From NCBI RefSeq assembly GCF_009806555.1, contig NZ_VUOK01000003.1, positions 186,001 to 250,000 of the forward strand: a stretch of DNA of 64,000 nt, given 5' to 3'. The notes beneath the pieces were generated by a model, which did no database searches, was not told the origin of the DNA, and worked only from the letters and a program-made list of their open reading frames with translations. This document shows, piece by piece, positions 9,153 to 17,640 of the stretch. The DNA is from Methylobacterium sp. 2A. Its GTDB lineage: Bacteria; Pseudomonadota; Alphaproteobacteria; Rhizobiales; Beijerinckiaceae. Both the position numbers and the translations under genes were made by a program. Position 1 is the stretch's first letter. Each line of letters begins with the position of its first letter.

Positions 9153-9791
9153 GTGATTCACGATCGCAAAGCCCCAATCACGCGACGTCTCGTGCTGGTC
9201 CGGCATGGCCAGAGCGTAGCCAACCGATCCGGTCTGTTCACGGGATTGCTGGACTCGCCCTTGACCGAGCAGGGTCGGATAGAAGCCGTGGCAGCCGGGC
9301 GGCGTTTGGCCGAGCGCAGCTGGCGCTTTTCCGATGCCTTCACCTCGACGCTGACGCGGGCCGTCGTGAGCGGCCGGCTTATCCTCGATACGCTCGGGCA
9401 ACCCGGATTAATCCCTCAACGCTTCGCCGCGCTCGACGAGCGAGACTACGGCGACCTCAGCGGGCTCGACAAGACCGCCGCCGATGCGCGCTGGGGGGCG
9501 GAGCGGATCGAGACCTGGCGGCGCTCCTACGCCGAGGCGCCGCCGAACGGTGAGAGCCTGCGCGATACCGTCGCCCGCATCGTGCCATGCTACCTCCGAT
9601 CCATCCTACCGGCGGTCATGGGCGGGGACGTGCTCGTCGTCGCCCACGGTAATTGCCTGCGGGCGCTCGTTATGGCGCTCGACGACCTCAGCCCGGCGGA
9701 GGTCGAGCAACTCGAACTCGCGACGGGCTCCGTCAGGATCTATGAGTTTGCTGCGGACACGACGATCGAGGCCCGCTGGATCGACGGTTGA
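9153..9791 (+). CDS. gpmA: 2,3-bisphosphoglycerate-dependent phosphoglycerate mutase-like histidine phosphatase
   Basis: I choose the GTG at 9153, 7 bases after GGGAGACA, giving 212 residues, close to the family length. The ATG at 9093 lacks a ribosome binding site. The histidine phosphatase motif is LVLVRHGQSVANRSGLFTG near residue 12, followed by DSPLTEQGRIEA, the DERDYGDLSG segment with the acid, and the second histidine in VVAHGNCLRAL. These are features of the cofactor-dependent mutase that interconverts 3- and 2-phosphoglycerate in glycolysis. A related broad phosphatase cannot be excluded. It stands alone upstream of the yeiH-like gene. Confidence 0.8.
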   Translation: MIHDRKAPITRRLVLVRHGQSVANRSGLFTGLLDSPLTEQGRIEAVAAGRRLAERSWRFSDAFTSTLTRAVVSGRLILDTLGQPGLIPQRFAALDERDYGDLSGLDKTAADARWGAERIETWRRSYAEAPPNGESLRDTVARIVPCYLRSILPAVMGGDVLVVAHGNCLRALVMALDDLSPAEVEQLELATGSVRIYEFAADTTIEARWIDG

Positions 9792-9938
9792 ATCCGCCTG
9801 TAGGCCCCCAAGAATGGGTCGCCTCACGCTTCGAAGGGATCCCCATTTGATCTAATTAAGTGATTGGAATTATCTAATCATTCCGTTGGAGTGAATGAAA
9901 GGGAAGTGGGATTCTCCGGCATCACATCGGAGCCACCC

Positions 9939-11036
9939 ATGTCCGCCCCCAGACTTGTCTCCCACCCTCGATCGATGCGTGCCCTGGCCGGCACGAGAGC
10001 CATCCTTCCAGGACTGGGCCTCTGCGTGGCAGTTACCGCCGCAGCGGTCGGCTTCGAAGCCGTCGAGACGCACCTGTTCGGTCGCGCTTGGCTCGAAGCC
10101 CTGGTGCTGGCGATCCTCCTCGGGAGCGCGATCCGCACCGCCTGGACCCCGTCGCAGCGTTTCTTTCCCGGCATCGCCTTCGGGGCCAAGACCGTGCTGG
10201 AGATCGCGGTCGTAATGCTAGGCGCGTCGCTCAGCCTCGCGACGATCCTCGCCGCCGGCCCGGGCCTGCTCTTCGGCATCGCGGGCGTCGTCGTGGTCGC
10301 GATCCTGTCGAGCTACGGCATCGGCCGGGCGCTCGGACTGCATTCGCGCATGGCGATCCTCGTCGCCTGCGGCAACTCGATCTGCGGCAACTCGGCGATC
10401 GCCGCCACCGCCCCGGTGATCGGCGCCGACGGCGAGGACGTCGCCGCCTCCATCGCCTTCACCGCGGTGCTGGGCGTGCTGGTGGTGCTCGGCCTGCCGC
10501 TGCTGGTGCCGCTGCTCGGCCTGTCGCCGATGCAGTACGGCGTGCTCGCCGGCCTCACCGTCTACGCCGTGCCGCAGGTCCTCGCCGCCACCGCGCCGGT
10601 CGCGGCGCTCAGCGTCCAGGTCGGAACCCTGGTGAAGCTCGTCCGGGTGCTGATGCTCGGGCCGGTCGTTCTGATGCTCTCCCTCGGCGCGAGCCGGCTG
10701 CGCGAGGAGACCGACGAGGCCGCCCCCGGCGTCACAACCGGCGACCGCCCGGCCCCCGGCGGCCTCGCGATCCACCGCCTGGTGCCGTGGTTCATCCTCG
10801 CCTTCCTGGCGCTCGCGGGACTCCGCTCGGCCGGGCTGATCCCGCAAGTCGCGCTCGCGCCGATGTCGGAGACCGCCAACGTGCTGACCGTAGTCTCGAT
10901 GGCGGCACTCGGCCTCGGGGTCGACGTGCGCAGCGTCGCCAAGGCCGGGGCGCGGGTGACCCTCGCTGTGGTCGCCTCGCTCCTTGCCCTCGGCGCCGTC
11001 AGCCTCGGCCTGATCCATGTGCTCGGCCTCGTCTGA
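9939..11036 (+). CDS. YeiH family putative sulfate/sulfonate exporter
   Basis: A 365-residue protein with about ten hydrophobic segments and the family hallmark around residues 135-150 (VACGNSICGNSAIAATAPVI). The N-terminus carries FGAKTVLEIAVVMLGASLS, also typical of UPF0324/YeiH proteins. Family members are proposed exporters of sulfate or sulfite-related anions, often induced with sulfite or taurine oxidation. That fits the sulfite dehydrogenase genes 1.4 kb downstream. I start at the ATG at 9939, where the similarity begins. An in-frame ATG at 9864 would add 25 unlikely residues. The cyclase follows after 8 bases. Confidence 0.8.
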   Translation: MSAPRLVSHPRSMRALAGTRAILPGLGLCVAVTAAAVGFEAVETHLFGRAWLEALVLAILLGSAIRTAWTPSQRFFPGIAFGAKTVLEIAVVMLGASLSLATILAAGPGLLFGIAGVVVVAILSSYGIGRALGLHSRMAILVACGNSICGNSAIAATAPVIGADGEDVAASIAFTAVLGVLVVLGLPLLVPLLGLSPMQYGVLAGLTVYAVPQVLAATAPVAALSVQVGTLVKLVRVLMLGPVVLMLSLGASRLREETDEAAPGVTTGDRPAPGGLAIHRLVPWFILAFLALAGLRSAGLIPQVALAPMSETANVLTVVSMAALGLGVDVRSVAKAGARVTLAVVASLLALGAVSLGLIHVLGLV

Positions 11037-11044
11037 TCCACGCT

Positions 11045-12277
11045 ATGGCATCGATCCGACCCCTTGATGGAAGAATTGCCGTGACACGTTCGTCCCAATC
11101 TTCATCCGAGGCAGTCGCGCAGGCGACGGGATGGTTGATGGGGCCGGGTCGCGAAGCGGTGGACGCGGCAGCCCTTCTCGATGGGTTCAGTGCGTGCCTC
11201 TCGGGGCTTGGCCTGCCGCTGGCCCGCGCCACCACCCACGCGCCGACCCTGCATCCGTCGTTCCGGTGGGTGATGCGCGTCTGGCATCCAGGAACGTCGA
11301 GCCTAGCCCTGCGTCGCCGCCACGGCATCGAGGGCACGCCGACCTTCCACGGCAACACCGTCGAGCACGTGGTCGAGACGCGGACCCCACTCCAATGCCG
11401 TCTCGACGGGGATGGGCCGCTGCCGTTTCCCGTGCTTGGCGAGCTTCGCAACGAGGGTCTGACCGACTACCTCATCGCGCCGCTGCATGCCGCGCGTGGA
11501 CGCATGGGTGCCGCCTCCTGGGCCACGGCGAGACCGGGCGGCTTCACGCCGATCGAGATCGAGACGTTGCTAGCGCTGGTCGAGCCGTTCTCGCTGCTGT
11601 TCGAAATCAAGGCGCTCGACGACATGCTTGGCGCGGTCCTGAGCGCCTATGTCGGGCGCGACCCGGCGCGGCAAATCCTGGCCGGCACAGTGCGGCGCGG
11701 CGACGTACGCCTCATGCGGGCCGCGATGATGCTGACCGATCTGCGCGGGTTCGGTGAACTGTCCGACCGGCAAAGCCCCGACCATGTCGTGGCCGCCCTC
11801 AACCGGATGTTCGATGCCATCGTGCCGGCCGTCGAGGCGGAAGGCGGCGAGGTGCTAAAGTATATTGGTGACGGGCTGCTGGCCGTGTTCGATGCCGATC
11901 GCGACGAGGCCGAGGCGCGCCGTGCCGCCTTGCGTGCCGCCGAGGCCGCACTCGATGCGCTTGCGACCCTGCGCGACGGTGACAGGGCTGCCTTTGAGGT
12001 CGGCGTCGCACTTCATGTTGGGGAGGTCGCCTACGGCAATATCGGCGGCGGCGACCGGGTCGACTTCACGGCGATCGGCCGCGATCTCAACGTGCTCGCT
12101 CGCGTCGAGCGCCTGTGCAAGACCTACGACACGCCGCTGATCGCCACCGACACCTTCCTCCACGGCCTGGCGCATGCCCTCGAACCGCTCGGCATTGTCG
12201 CCCTTCGCGGTTTCGCCGAGCGTCACGCCTTGTTCGGGTGTCGCAGGACCGCGCCTGTCGAAGCACCGGCGGTCTGA
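11045..12277 (+). CDS. Class III adenylate/guanylate cyclase
   Basis: The 410-residue product has an N-terminal region of about 200 residues without a clear domain (a GAF-like fold is possible). A C-terminal class III cyclase domain follows from about residue 225. Metal-binding aspartates sit in MLTDLRGFGELSDR and in KYIGDGLLAVFDAD, and the HVGEVAYGNIGGGDRVDFTAIG and NVLARVE segments complete the catalytic pattern. It should make cAMP or cGMP in the cytoplasm. The ATG lies 8 bases after the yeiH-like stop, so the two may be co-transcribed. The link between cyclic nucleotide and sulfite metabolism is only positional. Confidence 0.85.
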   Translation: MASIRPLDGRIAVTRSSQSSSEAVAQATGWLMGPGREAVDAAALLDGFSACLSGLGLPLARATTHAPTLHPSFRWVMRVWHPGTSSLALRRRHGIEGTPTFHGNTVEHVVETRTPLQCRLDGDGPLPFPVLGELRNEGLTDYLIAPLHAARGRMGAASWATARPGGFTPIEIETLLALVEPFSLLFEIKALDDMLGAVLSAYVGRDPARQILAGTVRRGDVRLMRAAMMLTDLRGFGELSDRQSPDHVVAALNRMFDAIVPAVEAEGGEVLKYIGDGLLAVFDADRDEAEARRAALRAAEAALDALATLRDGDRAAFEVGVALHVGEVAYGNIGGGDRVDFTAIGRDLNVLARVERLCKTYDTPLIATDTFLHGLAHALEPLGIVALRGFAERHALFGCRRTAPVEAPAV

Positions 12278-12371
12278 CGTCGAGACGATATCTGGCACCA
12301 CCGGCGCGGAGATCCAAAATTCTCAAATCATCGCATTGGGAGATCGTTCGCATCGCGAAAGACCGTTGGTG

Positions 12372-12396
12372 GGAATTAAACGCATCCCGTAGCATC
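12372..12396 (+). promoter_or_regulatory. Candidate ECF promoter before sorA (GGAAT-N15-GCATC)
   Basis: GGAAT at 12372 and GCATC at 12392 have starts exactly 20 bases apart, followed by TCCC. The -10 half is 78 bases before the sorA ATG. Three other copies with identical spacing occur in the neighbourhood. Confidence 0.6.
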
Positions 12397-12473
12397 TCCC
12401 TAGTCGCAAGGAATCGCCACGGGTCCGGTGCCCTCGAACGCATCGACGCCGACGAACTTTGAAGGGAGAGACC

Positions 12474-13697
12474 ATGCACGGATTGGAAAGACCGACGAAC
12501 CGCCGCCTCCTGTTGGGCGGGCTCGGGCTCGGCAGCCTTGCCGCCGCGATGCCGGCCTGGGCCGCGGGCTCGGTGAAGCTGCCGCTACCCGGCGGCCCGG
12601 ATGTGCGGGATCTCACGACGGCCTTTCCCGGCAAGGGCGAGATGATCCTCCAGCGTACCCATCCGCCGCTGCTGGAGACGCCGTTTGCGGTGTTCGATGA
12701 GGGCGTGTTCACCCCCAACGACCGCTTCTACGTGCGCTGGCACTGGGCCTCGATCCCAACCGAGGTTGATGCCGGCACCTTCCGTCTCAAGGTCCACGGT
12801 CATGTCGAGAAGGAGCTCTCGCTCTCCCTCGATGCCATCGCCGGCCTGCCGCGCTTCGAGATCGCCGCGGTCAACCAGTGCTCGGGCAACTCCCGCGGGC
12901 TGTTCGAGCCGCGGGTTCCCGGCGCGCAATGGGCCAACGGCTCGATGGGAAACGCCCGCTGGACCGGGGTGCGCCTCAAGGACGTGCTCGAAAAGGCCGG
13001 GGTGAAGGCCGGTGCCGTGCAGGTGCGCTTCAGCGGCCTCGATGAGCCGGTCGTGGACGACGCGCCGGACTTCAAGAAGTCGCTCGATCTCGACCACGCC
13101 TACGACGGTGAGGTGATGATCGCCTACGCGATGAACGGCGAGCAATTGCCGCTTCTCAACGGCTTCCCGCTTCGCCTCGTGGTGCCGGGCTGGTACTCGA
13201 CCTACTGGGTCAAGATGTTGTCGGAGATCGAGGTGCTGGACAAGCCCGACGACCAGTACTGGATGAAGACCGCCTACCGCATCCCGGACGTGCCGGGCGC
13301 CAACATCAAGCCCGGCCAGACCGGCTTCAAGACGGTGCCGATCAACAAGATGGTACCGCGCTCGTTCGTCACCAACCTGCAGGATGGCGCCAAGGTGACG
13401 GCCGGCGCGCCGGTGGCGTTGCGCGGCATCGCTTTCGGCGGCGATTGCGGGGTGAAGGCGGTCGACTTCTCCGGCGACGGCGGCGCGACGTGGTTTCCAG
13501 CACAGCTCGGCGCGGACGAGGGCCCCTACAGCTTCCGCCGCTTCGAGGGCAGCCTGCCGGCGTTGGCCGCCGGCACCCACACGGTGAAGGTCCGCTGCAC
13601 CAACACCAACGGCGTCGCGCAGCCCACGGACCGGGTCTGGAACGGGGCCGGCTTCATGCAGAACGGTATAGAAACCGTGTCCTTCCAGGCCGCTTGA
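12474..13697 (+). CDS. sorA: SorA-type periplasmic sulfite dehydrogenase, molybdenum subunit
   Basis: The start at 12474 follows GAAGGGAGAGACC. A twin-arginine signal (TNRRLLLGGLGLGSLAAAM, cleavage near residue 31) sends the folded protein to the periplasm. The sulfite-oxidase molybdopterin domain carries the molybdenum-ligand cysteine at about residue 136 in VNQCSGNSRGLF, and the WANGSMGNARWTGVRLKDVL segment. The C-terminal dimerisation domain contains VDFSGDGGATW. At 407 residues it matches Starkeya SorA. It oxidises sulfite to sulfate, passing electrons to the cytochrome c encoded 11 bases downstream. A candidate ECF-type promoter lies upstream. Confidence 0.92.
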   Translation: MHGLERPTNRRLLLGGLGLGSLAAAMPAWAAGSVKLPLPGGPDVRDLTTAFPGKGEMILQRTHPPLLETPFAVFDEGVFTPNDRFYVRWHWASIPTEVDAGTFRLKVHGHVEKELSLSLDAIAGLPRFEIAAVNQCSGNSRGLFEPRVPGAQWANGSMGNARWTGVRLKDVLEKAGVKAGAVQVRFSGLDEPVVDDAPDFKKSLDLDHAYDGEVMIAYAMNGEQLPLLNGFPLRLVVPGWYSTYWVKMLSEIEVLDKPDDQYWMKTAYRIPDVPGANIKPGQTGFKTVPINKMVPRSFVTNLQDGAKVTAGAPVALRGIAFGGDCGVKAVDFSGDGGATWFPAQLGADEGPYSFRRFEGSLPALAAGTHTVKVRCTNTNGVAQPTDRVWNGAGFMQNGIETVSFQAA

Positions 13698-13708
13698 GGA
13701 GAACAGCC

Positions 13709-14047
13709 ATGACCCCGATCCGCTCTGCAGCCCTCAGCGTCGCGCTCATACTGTCTCCCCTGGTGGCGCTCGCCGCCCCGGCTCCCGAGCCGATGCGCTT
13801 CACCTCGCAATCGATCGAGATGCCGACCTCCGACCGGATCTTCCCCGACGGGCCCGGGGCCGAGGCGGTCAACAACAACTGCCTCGCCTGCCATTCGGCC
13901 GGGATGGTGTTGACCCAGCCCAAGCTCACGAAGGCGCAGTGGACCGAGACCGTGAACAAGATGGTCCACATCTACAAGGCTCCGGTCGATCAGGCCGACG
14001 TGCAGACCATCGTCGACTACCTCACGGCGTTGAAGCCGACCCCCTGA
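13709..14047 (+). CDS. sorB: SorB-type cytochrome c subunit of sulfite dehydrogenase
   Basis: A 112-residue secreted monoheme cytochrome c. It has a signal peptide to about residue 22 (ALIL..LVALAAPAP), one CxxCH heme site at residues 58-62 (NNNCLACHSAG), and downstream methionines (residues 66 and 86) that could be the sixth ligand. GAGGAGAACAGCC precedes the ATG. Placement directly after sorA and matching size identify it as the electron acceptor subunit that hands electrons to the respiratory chain. A GC-rich hairpin follows the stop. Confidence 0.9.
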   Translation: MTPIRSAALSVALILSPLVALAAPAPEPMRFTSQSIEMPTSDRIFPDGPGAEAVNNNCLACHSAGMVLTQPKLTKAQWTETVNKMVHIYKAPVDQADVQTIVDYLTALKPTP

Positions 14048-14057
14048 ACTCCCGAAT

Positions 14058-14092
14058 CCCGAGGCCGCCGCGTTTTTTCGCCGGCCTCGGGG
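14058..14092 (+). terminator. Hairpin after sorB
   Basis: CCCGAGGCCG pairs with CGGCCTCGGG around a loop that contains TTTTTT. There is no downstream T-tract, so termination efficiency is uncertain. The 3' arm touches the next ECF-type site. Confidence 0.5.
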
Positions 14093-14115
14093 AATAGACC
14101 GCCCTCGCTGGCATC
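14091..14115 (+). promoter_or_regulatory. Candidate ECF promoter before the first YVTN propeller gene
   Basis: GGAAT at 14091 and GCATC at 14111 have starts 20 bases apart, again followed by TCC. It is 115 bases before the ATG at 14231 and abuts the sorB hairpin. Confidence 0.55.
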
Positions 14116-14230
14116 TCCTTAAGGCGATGCATGGCCGGACCGGTCCCGCACGACGCAATCCGATTTCGAACCCGCCCGCACGGCTGGCCCCGGCCGCCGA
14201 ACGAGCGCGCATGCCCAAGAGACCCGCTTC

Positions 14231-15214
14231 ATGACCCATATCCGCACCAGTCTCCGCGCCTTCCTCGCCGGAGCTGCCTTGCTTCTCGCCCAGGGCCAGC
14301 CCGGGTCCGCCGCTGGTTTCGACGGCGCGATCAAGAACAACGCCTTGGCGCTGAACGCTGCCGGGACCGTCGCCGCTGTATCGAACAGCGAGGAGAGCGC
14401 CGTCGTCGTCTACGACGTCGCCAAGGGCACGGTGCTGCGCCGCCTCGACGGCTTCGTCACGCCGCGCAACATCGTGTTCGCGCCGGACGGCGCCCGCTTC
14501 TACGTCTCCGACAGCGGCACCGGCCGGATCACGGTCTACGAGACCGCCACCGGCAAGGAAGCCGGCGTTCTCGCCGCCGGGCCCGGGGTCTTCGGCACCG
14601 TGCTCTCGGCCGACGGGGGCAAGCTCTACGTCAACAACGAGGCCGCGAGCACGCTGACCGTGTTCGACACCAAGACTATGCTGGCAGATGCCGTGATTCC
14701 CGGCTTCGCGCAGCCGCGCCAGGGCGTGAAGCTGTCGCCCGACGGCAAGACCGTGTTCGTGACGAACTTCCTCGGCGACAAAATCACGTTGGTCGATACC
14801 GCCACCAACAAGATCACCGGCGAGATCGCTGGGTTCGACAAGCTGCGCGCCATCTCGATCACCAAGGACGGCAAGACGCTGTTTGCCGCCAACAGCGGCC
14901 GCAATACCATCGGCGTGGTCGATATCGCCGCCCGCAAAGTCACCTCCGAGGTGGAGGTGGGCAAGGACCCCTACGGAGCCGCACTGACACCGGACGGTCG
15001 CTTCGTCTATTCCGGCAACCTCAAGGACAACTCACTCTCAGTGATCGACACCGGCACCCTCAAGGTTGTCGCCACGGTGACCGGCCTGAACGAGCCGCGC
15101 CAGGCGATCGCGTTCTCGGCCGACAACGCCCGCGCCTACGTCCTCAACCGCGATCTCAGCGTCGCCGTGGTCGATCGCGCGAAGAATGCGGTGGTCTCGA
15201 CAATGAAGCCCTGA
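14231..15214 (+). CDS. Secreted YVTN beta-propeller protein
   Basis: A 327-residue protein with a signal peptide (to about residue 28, LLLAQGQPGSAAG) and about seven repeats built on patterns such as PDGARFYVSDSGTGRITVYE and PDGKTVFVTNFLGDKITLVD. This is the YVTN/lactonase-like beta-propeller fold of the periplasm. Such proteins bind partner proteins or small ligands and rarely have known activity. It lies between two sulfite-oxidase-fold genes, behind its own candidate ECF site and before a strong terminator. A role as a scaffold or redox accessory for sulfite oxidation is inference. Confidence 0.82.
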   Translation: MTHIRTSLRAFLAGAALLLAQGQPGSAAGFDGAIKNNALALNAAGTVAAVSNSEESAVVVYDVAKGTVLRRLDGFVTPRNIVFAPDGARFYVSDSGTGRITVYETATGKEAGVLAAGPGVFGTVLSADGGKLYVNNEAASTLTVFDTKTMLADAVIPGFAQPRQGVKLSPDGKTVFVTNFLGDKITLVDTATNKITGEIAGFDKLRAISITKDGKTLFAANSGRNTIGVVDIAARKVTSEVEVGKDPYGAALTPDGRFVYSGNLKDNSLSVIDTGTLKVVATVTGLNEPRQAIAFSADNARAYVLNRDLSVAVVDRAKNAVVSTMKP

Positions 15215-15221
15215 GGCGACG

Positions 15222-15251
15222 CGCGCCGGGGGCCTTATCGCCCCCGGCGCG
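15222..15251 (+). terminator. Strong hairpin terminator after the first propeller gene
   Basis: A perfect 12-base stem (CGCGCCGGGGGC with its complement) encloses a 6-base loop, followed by a short T/C stretch. It is eight bases after the stop codon and 15 bases before the next gene. Confidence 0.7.
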
Positions 15252-15265
15252 TTCTCGTCGTCGAC

Positions 15266-16378
15266 ATGTCAAGTACGCAGGACAAAGACCCCATGCTCCG
15301 CCTGTTCCAGCGCAAGGACCGCCTCATCGTCCACGGAAAGGCGCCCTACAACGCCGAGCCGCCGCTCGATCGCCTGCGGGCGGCGTTCCTCACCGAACAG
15401 GCCGACTTCTACGTCCGCAGCCACGGCGACATCCCGGACCTCGACGCCGACAGCTACCGCCTGACGGTAGATGGCATGGTCACCATGCCGCTCGAACTCT
15501 CCCTCGCGGAACTCAAGGCGCGCTTTGCGCACGCCACCGTCACGGCGGTGATGCAATGCGCCGGCAACAGACGGGCCGACATGCTGGCGGTGGCGCCGGT
15601 CTCCGGTGACCCGTGGGCGCCCGGTGCCATCGGCAACGCGGAATGGACCGGCGTGCGGCTCGCCGAGGTGCTGCGCGCGGCCGGCATCGATGCAGATGAA
15701 GAGCGCTACGTCGCCTTCGAGAGCCACGACCGGATCGCGGACACGGACACGCGCTTCGGCGCCTCGATCCCTCTCGCCAAGGCGCTGGCGCCCGAGACGC
15801 TGCTTGCCTTCGCGATGAACGGCGAGCCTCTCGCCCCCGAGCACGGCCATCCGTTGCGCGTGGTGGTGCCGGGATTTGCCGGCATCCGCAGCCCGAAATG
15901 GCTCGCCCGGATCACGGTGCAGGACCGGCCCTCCGACAACCCGATGCAGGCCGACGACTACAAGCTGTTTCCGCCCGACGTGACGGCCGAGACCGCGGAC
16001 CCCGCCCACGGCATCACCATCGAGGCGATGCCGCTCAACAGCGCGATCTGCGAGCCCGCCCGCGGCGCGGCGTTGAAGGCCGGCCGGCACGCGATCCGCG
16101 GCTATGCCATCGCCAGCGACCGCGCGGTCGCCCGCGTCGACGTCTCGACGGATGGCGGCCGCAGCTGGGCGCAGGCCCGGATCGACCGCGATGCCGACGC
16201 GCCCTACGCGTGGACATTCTGGGAGATCGAGCGCGAGCTGACGGCCGGCGAGCACGAACTTGCGGTGCGGGCCTGGGACTCCGCCGGCCAGACCCAGCCG
16301 GCCGCCCCCGACGACACCTGGAACTACAAGGGCTACCTTAGCGCCGCATGGCACCGGGTGCGGGTCACCGTGGCCTGA
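15266..16378 (+). CDS. Sulfite oxidase family molybdoenzyme, cytoplasmic form
   Basis: A 370-residue sulfite-oxidase-fold protein without any export signal. The molybdenum-ligand cysteine is at about residue 98 in AVMQCAGNRRADM, followed by GAIGNAEWTGVRLAEVLRAAG, the HGHPLRVVVPGF substrate-pocket segment and a C-terminal dimerisation domain (RVDVSTDGGRSWAQA). It resembles plant-type and bacterial cytosolic sulfite oxidases more than SorA. No cytochrome gene follows, so the electron acceptor could be oxygen or a soluble carrier. It ends 3 bases from the convergent DUF202 gene. It is the second of three sulfite-oxidase-fold proteins in this window. Confidence 0.85.
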   Translation: MSSTQDKDPMLRLFQRKDRLIVHGKAPYNAEPPLDRLRAAFLTEQADFYVRSHGDIPDLDADSYRLTVDGMVTMPLELSLAELKARFAHATVTAVMQCAGNRRADMLAVAPVSGDPWAPGAIGNAEWTGVRLAEVLRAAGIDADEERYVAFESHDRIADTDTRFGASIPLAKALAPETLLAFAMNGEPLAPEHGHPLRVVVPGFAGIRSPKWLARITVQDRPSDNPMQADDYKLFPPDVTAETADPAHGITIEAMPLNSAICEPARGAALKAGRHAIRGYAIASDRAVARVDVSTDGGRSWAQARIDRDADAPYAWTFWEIERELTAGEHELAVRAWDSAGQTQPAAPDDTWNYKGYLSAAWHRVRVTVA

Positions 16379-16381
16379 TCA

Positions 16382-16753
16382 TCACGCCCAGAGCAAGGCG
16401 GTGGCCGCGAGGCCCGAGATCGCGATCAGCAAGGCCGCGATCCCGATGGTGAGGATGCGCGGCATCATCGGGATCTCGGCATGGGCGAGACGCGCCCGGA
16501 TCGCCCGGTCCCGCCATGCGGCGCCGGCGAACGAGGCAAGCGCGCAGCCGATCAACGTGAGCGACAGCACCTTCAGCGGCCAGACCGCCAGCACCTCCCG
16601 CAGGAAGCGCTGCGCGGCCAAGCCGACGCCCAGAAAGGCGAGCCCGGTTCGAAGCCACGCCACGAACGTACGCTCGGCTGCCAGCACCGTCCGGTCCTCG
16701 GCGAGCCTCACCCGCGGGTCGTCGGGGGGCACTGGTTTCGCGGGCTCGCTCAT
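16382..16753 (-). CDS. DUF202 (YidH-like) membrane protein
   Basis: A 123-residue protein with three membrane segments (about residues 32-48, 58-78 and 98-120) and the family motif RVRLAEDRTVLAAERTFVAWLRTGLAFLG split over the N-terminus. DUF202 proteins are small inner-membrane proteins of unknown function. Its ATG overlaps the LysR stop (ATGA), making it the last gene of the COG4315-sigma-antisigma-LysR operon. Co-transcription suggests a membrane role in the same stress response. Confidence 0.82.
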   Translation of the reverse strand: MSEPAKPVPPDDPRVRLAEDRTVLAAERTFVAWLRTGLAFLGVGLAAQRFLREVLAVWPLKVLSLTLIGCALASFAGAAWRDRAIRARLAHAEIPMMPRILTIGIAALLIAISGLAATALLWA

Positions 16754-17640
16754 TTGATGTTCGCCGTCGCGATCAGGTCGAGAAGCGCGTCGGCGGCCCG
16801 GCTGCGGTAGCGCTCCTTGTGGCGCAGCACCCGGAACGGCCGGCTCGGTAAGTCGAACGCCGCCCGCACCAGGGTCCCGGTTCGAAGCGCTGCGGCGACC
16901 ACGGTCTCGGACAGGACGGCGGCCCCGCCCCCGGCCTCGACGGCGGCGCGCACTGCCTCGTTCGAGGGCAGTTCGAGCATGACCCGGAGCTGGGCCGCGG
17001 CAAGGCCGGCCGCACCCAGGGTCGCCTCGAAGGCCGAGCGGGTTCCCGATCCCGCTTCGCGCAGCACCCAGTCGGCCCCGGCGAGGTCTTCGGGTGCGAG
17101 TGCAGCCGCCCCGGCGAAGGGATGGTTTGGGGCGACCACGAGGACGAGTTTGTCCTGGGCGATGGTCGTGCTTGCGAGCGTCGGGTCGTCCAGCGCCCCC
17201 TCGACGAAGCCGAGTTCGGCCTGCCCCGCGCGCACCGCGTCGGCGGCGTCGGTGGTGTTGCCCACCGCCAACCGGATAGCGATCTCAGGGTAGGCCCGGC
17301 GGAAGGCGACGAGGTGGCGAGGCAGCCAGTCGCTGGCGATGGTCTGGCTGGCAAAAAGCGCCAGCGTCCCGCGTCGTAGGCCGCTGAGGTCGGCGAGCAC
17401 AAGTTCGGCGGCCTCGGCCCGGGCGAGCACGGCGCGGGCCTCGACGAGGAACACGCGCCCTGCTTCGGTCAGCTCGATCCCGCGGCCAACCCGGTGAAAC
17501 AGCTTCGTCGCGTGCCGCCCCTCGATGTTGGCGATCGCCGTGCTGACCGCCGACTGGACGAGGTTCAGCGCCTCGGCGGCCCGCGTCACGTGCTGTCGCT
17601 CGGCCACCGCCACGAAGATGCGAAGCTGATCGAGGGTCAT
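16750..17640 (-). CDS. LysR family transcriptional regulator
   Basis: A 296-residue LysR protein. The N-terminal winged HTH spans residues 1-60 (LDQLRIFVAVAERQHVTRAA, QSAVSTAIANIE), followed by a linker helix and a periplasmic-binding-like effector domain (RRGTLALFASQTIASDWLPRHL). The profile is closest to CysB/CbbR-like regulators. Both ends overlap neighbours by ATGA, so it is translated with the anti-sigma and DUF202 genes. LysR genes beside yeiH-like exporters and sulfite enzymes often sense sulfur compounds, so a sulfite- or sulfonate-related effector is plausible but not shown. Confidence 0.88.
   Translation of the reverse strand: MTLDQLRIFVAVAERQHVTRAAEALNLVQSAVSTAIANIEGRHATKLFHRVGRGIELTEAGRVFLVEARAVLARAEAAELVLADLSGLRRGTLALFASQTIASDWLPRHLVAFRRAYPEIAIRLAVGNTTDAADAVRAGQAELGFVEGALDDPTLASTTIAQDKLVLVVAPNHPFAGAAALAPEDLAGADWVLREAGSGTRSAFEATLGAAGLAAAQLRVMLELPSNEAVRAAVEAGGGAAVLSETVVAAALRTGTLVRAAFDLPSRPFRVLRHKERYRSRAADALLDLIATANIK

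Noticed and set aside
9864-9938. Upstream ATG for the YeiH-like protein
   Set aside because: It adds 25 residues without family similarity or membrane character. The ATG at 9939 fits the family start.
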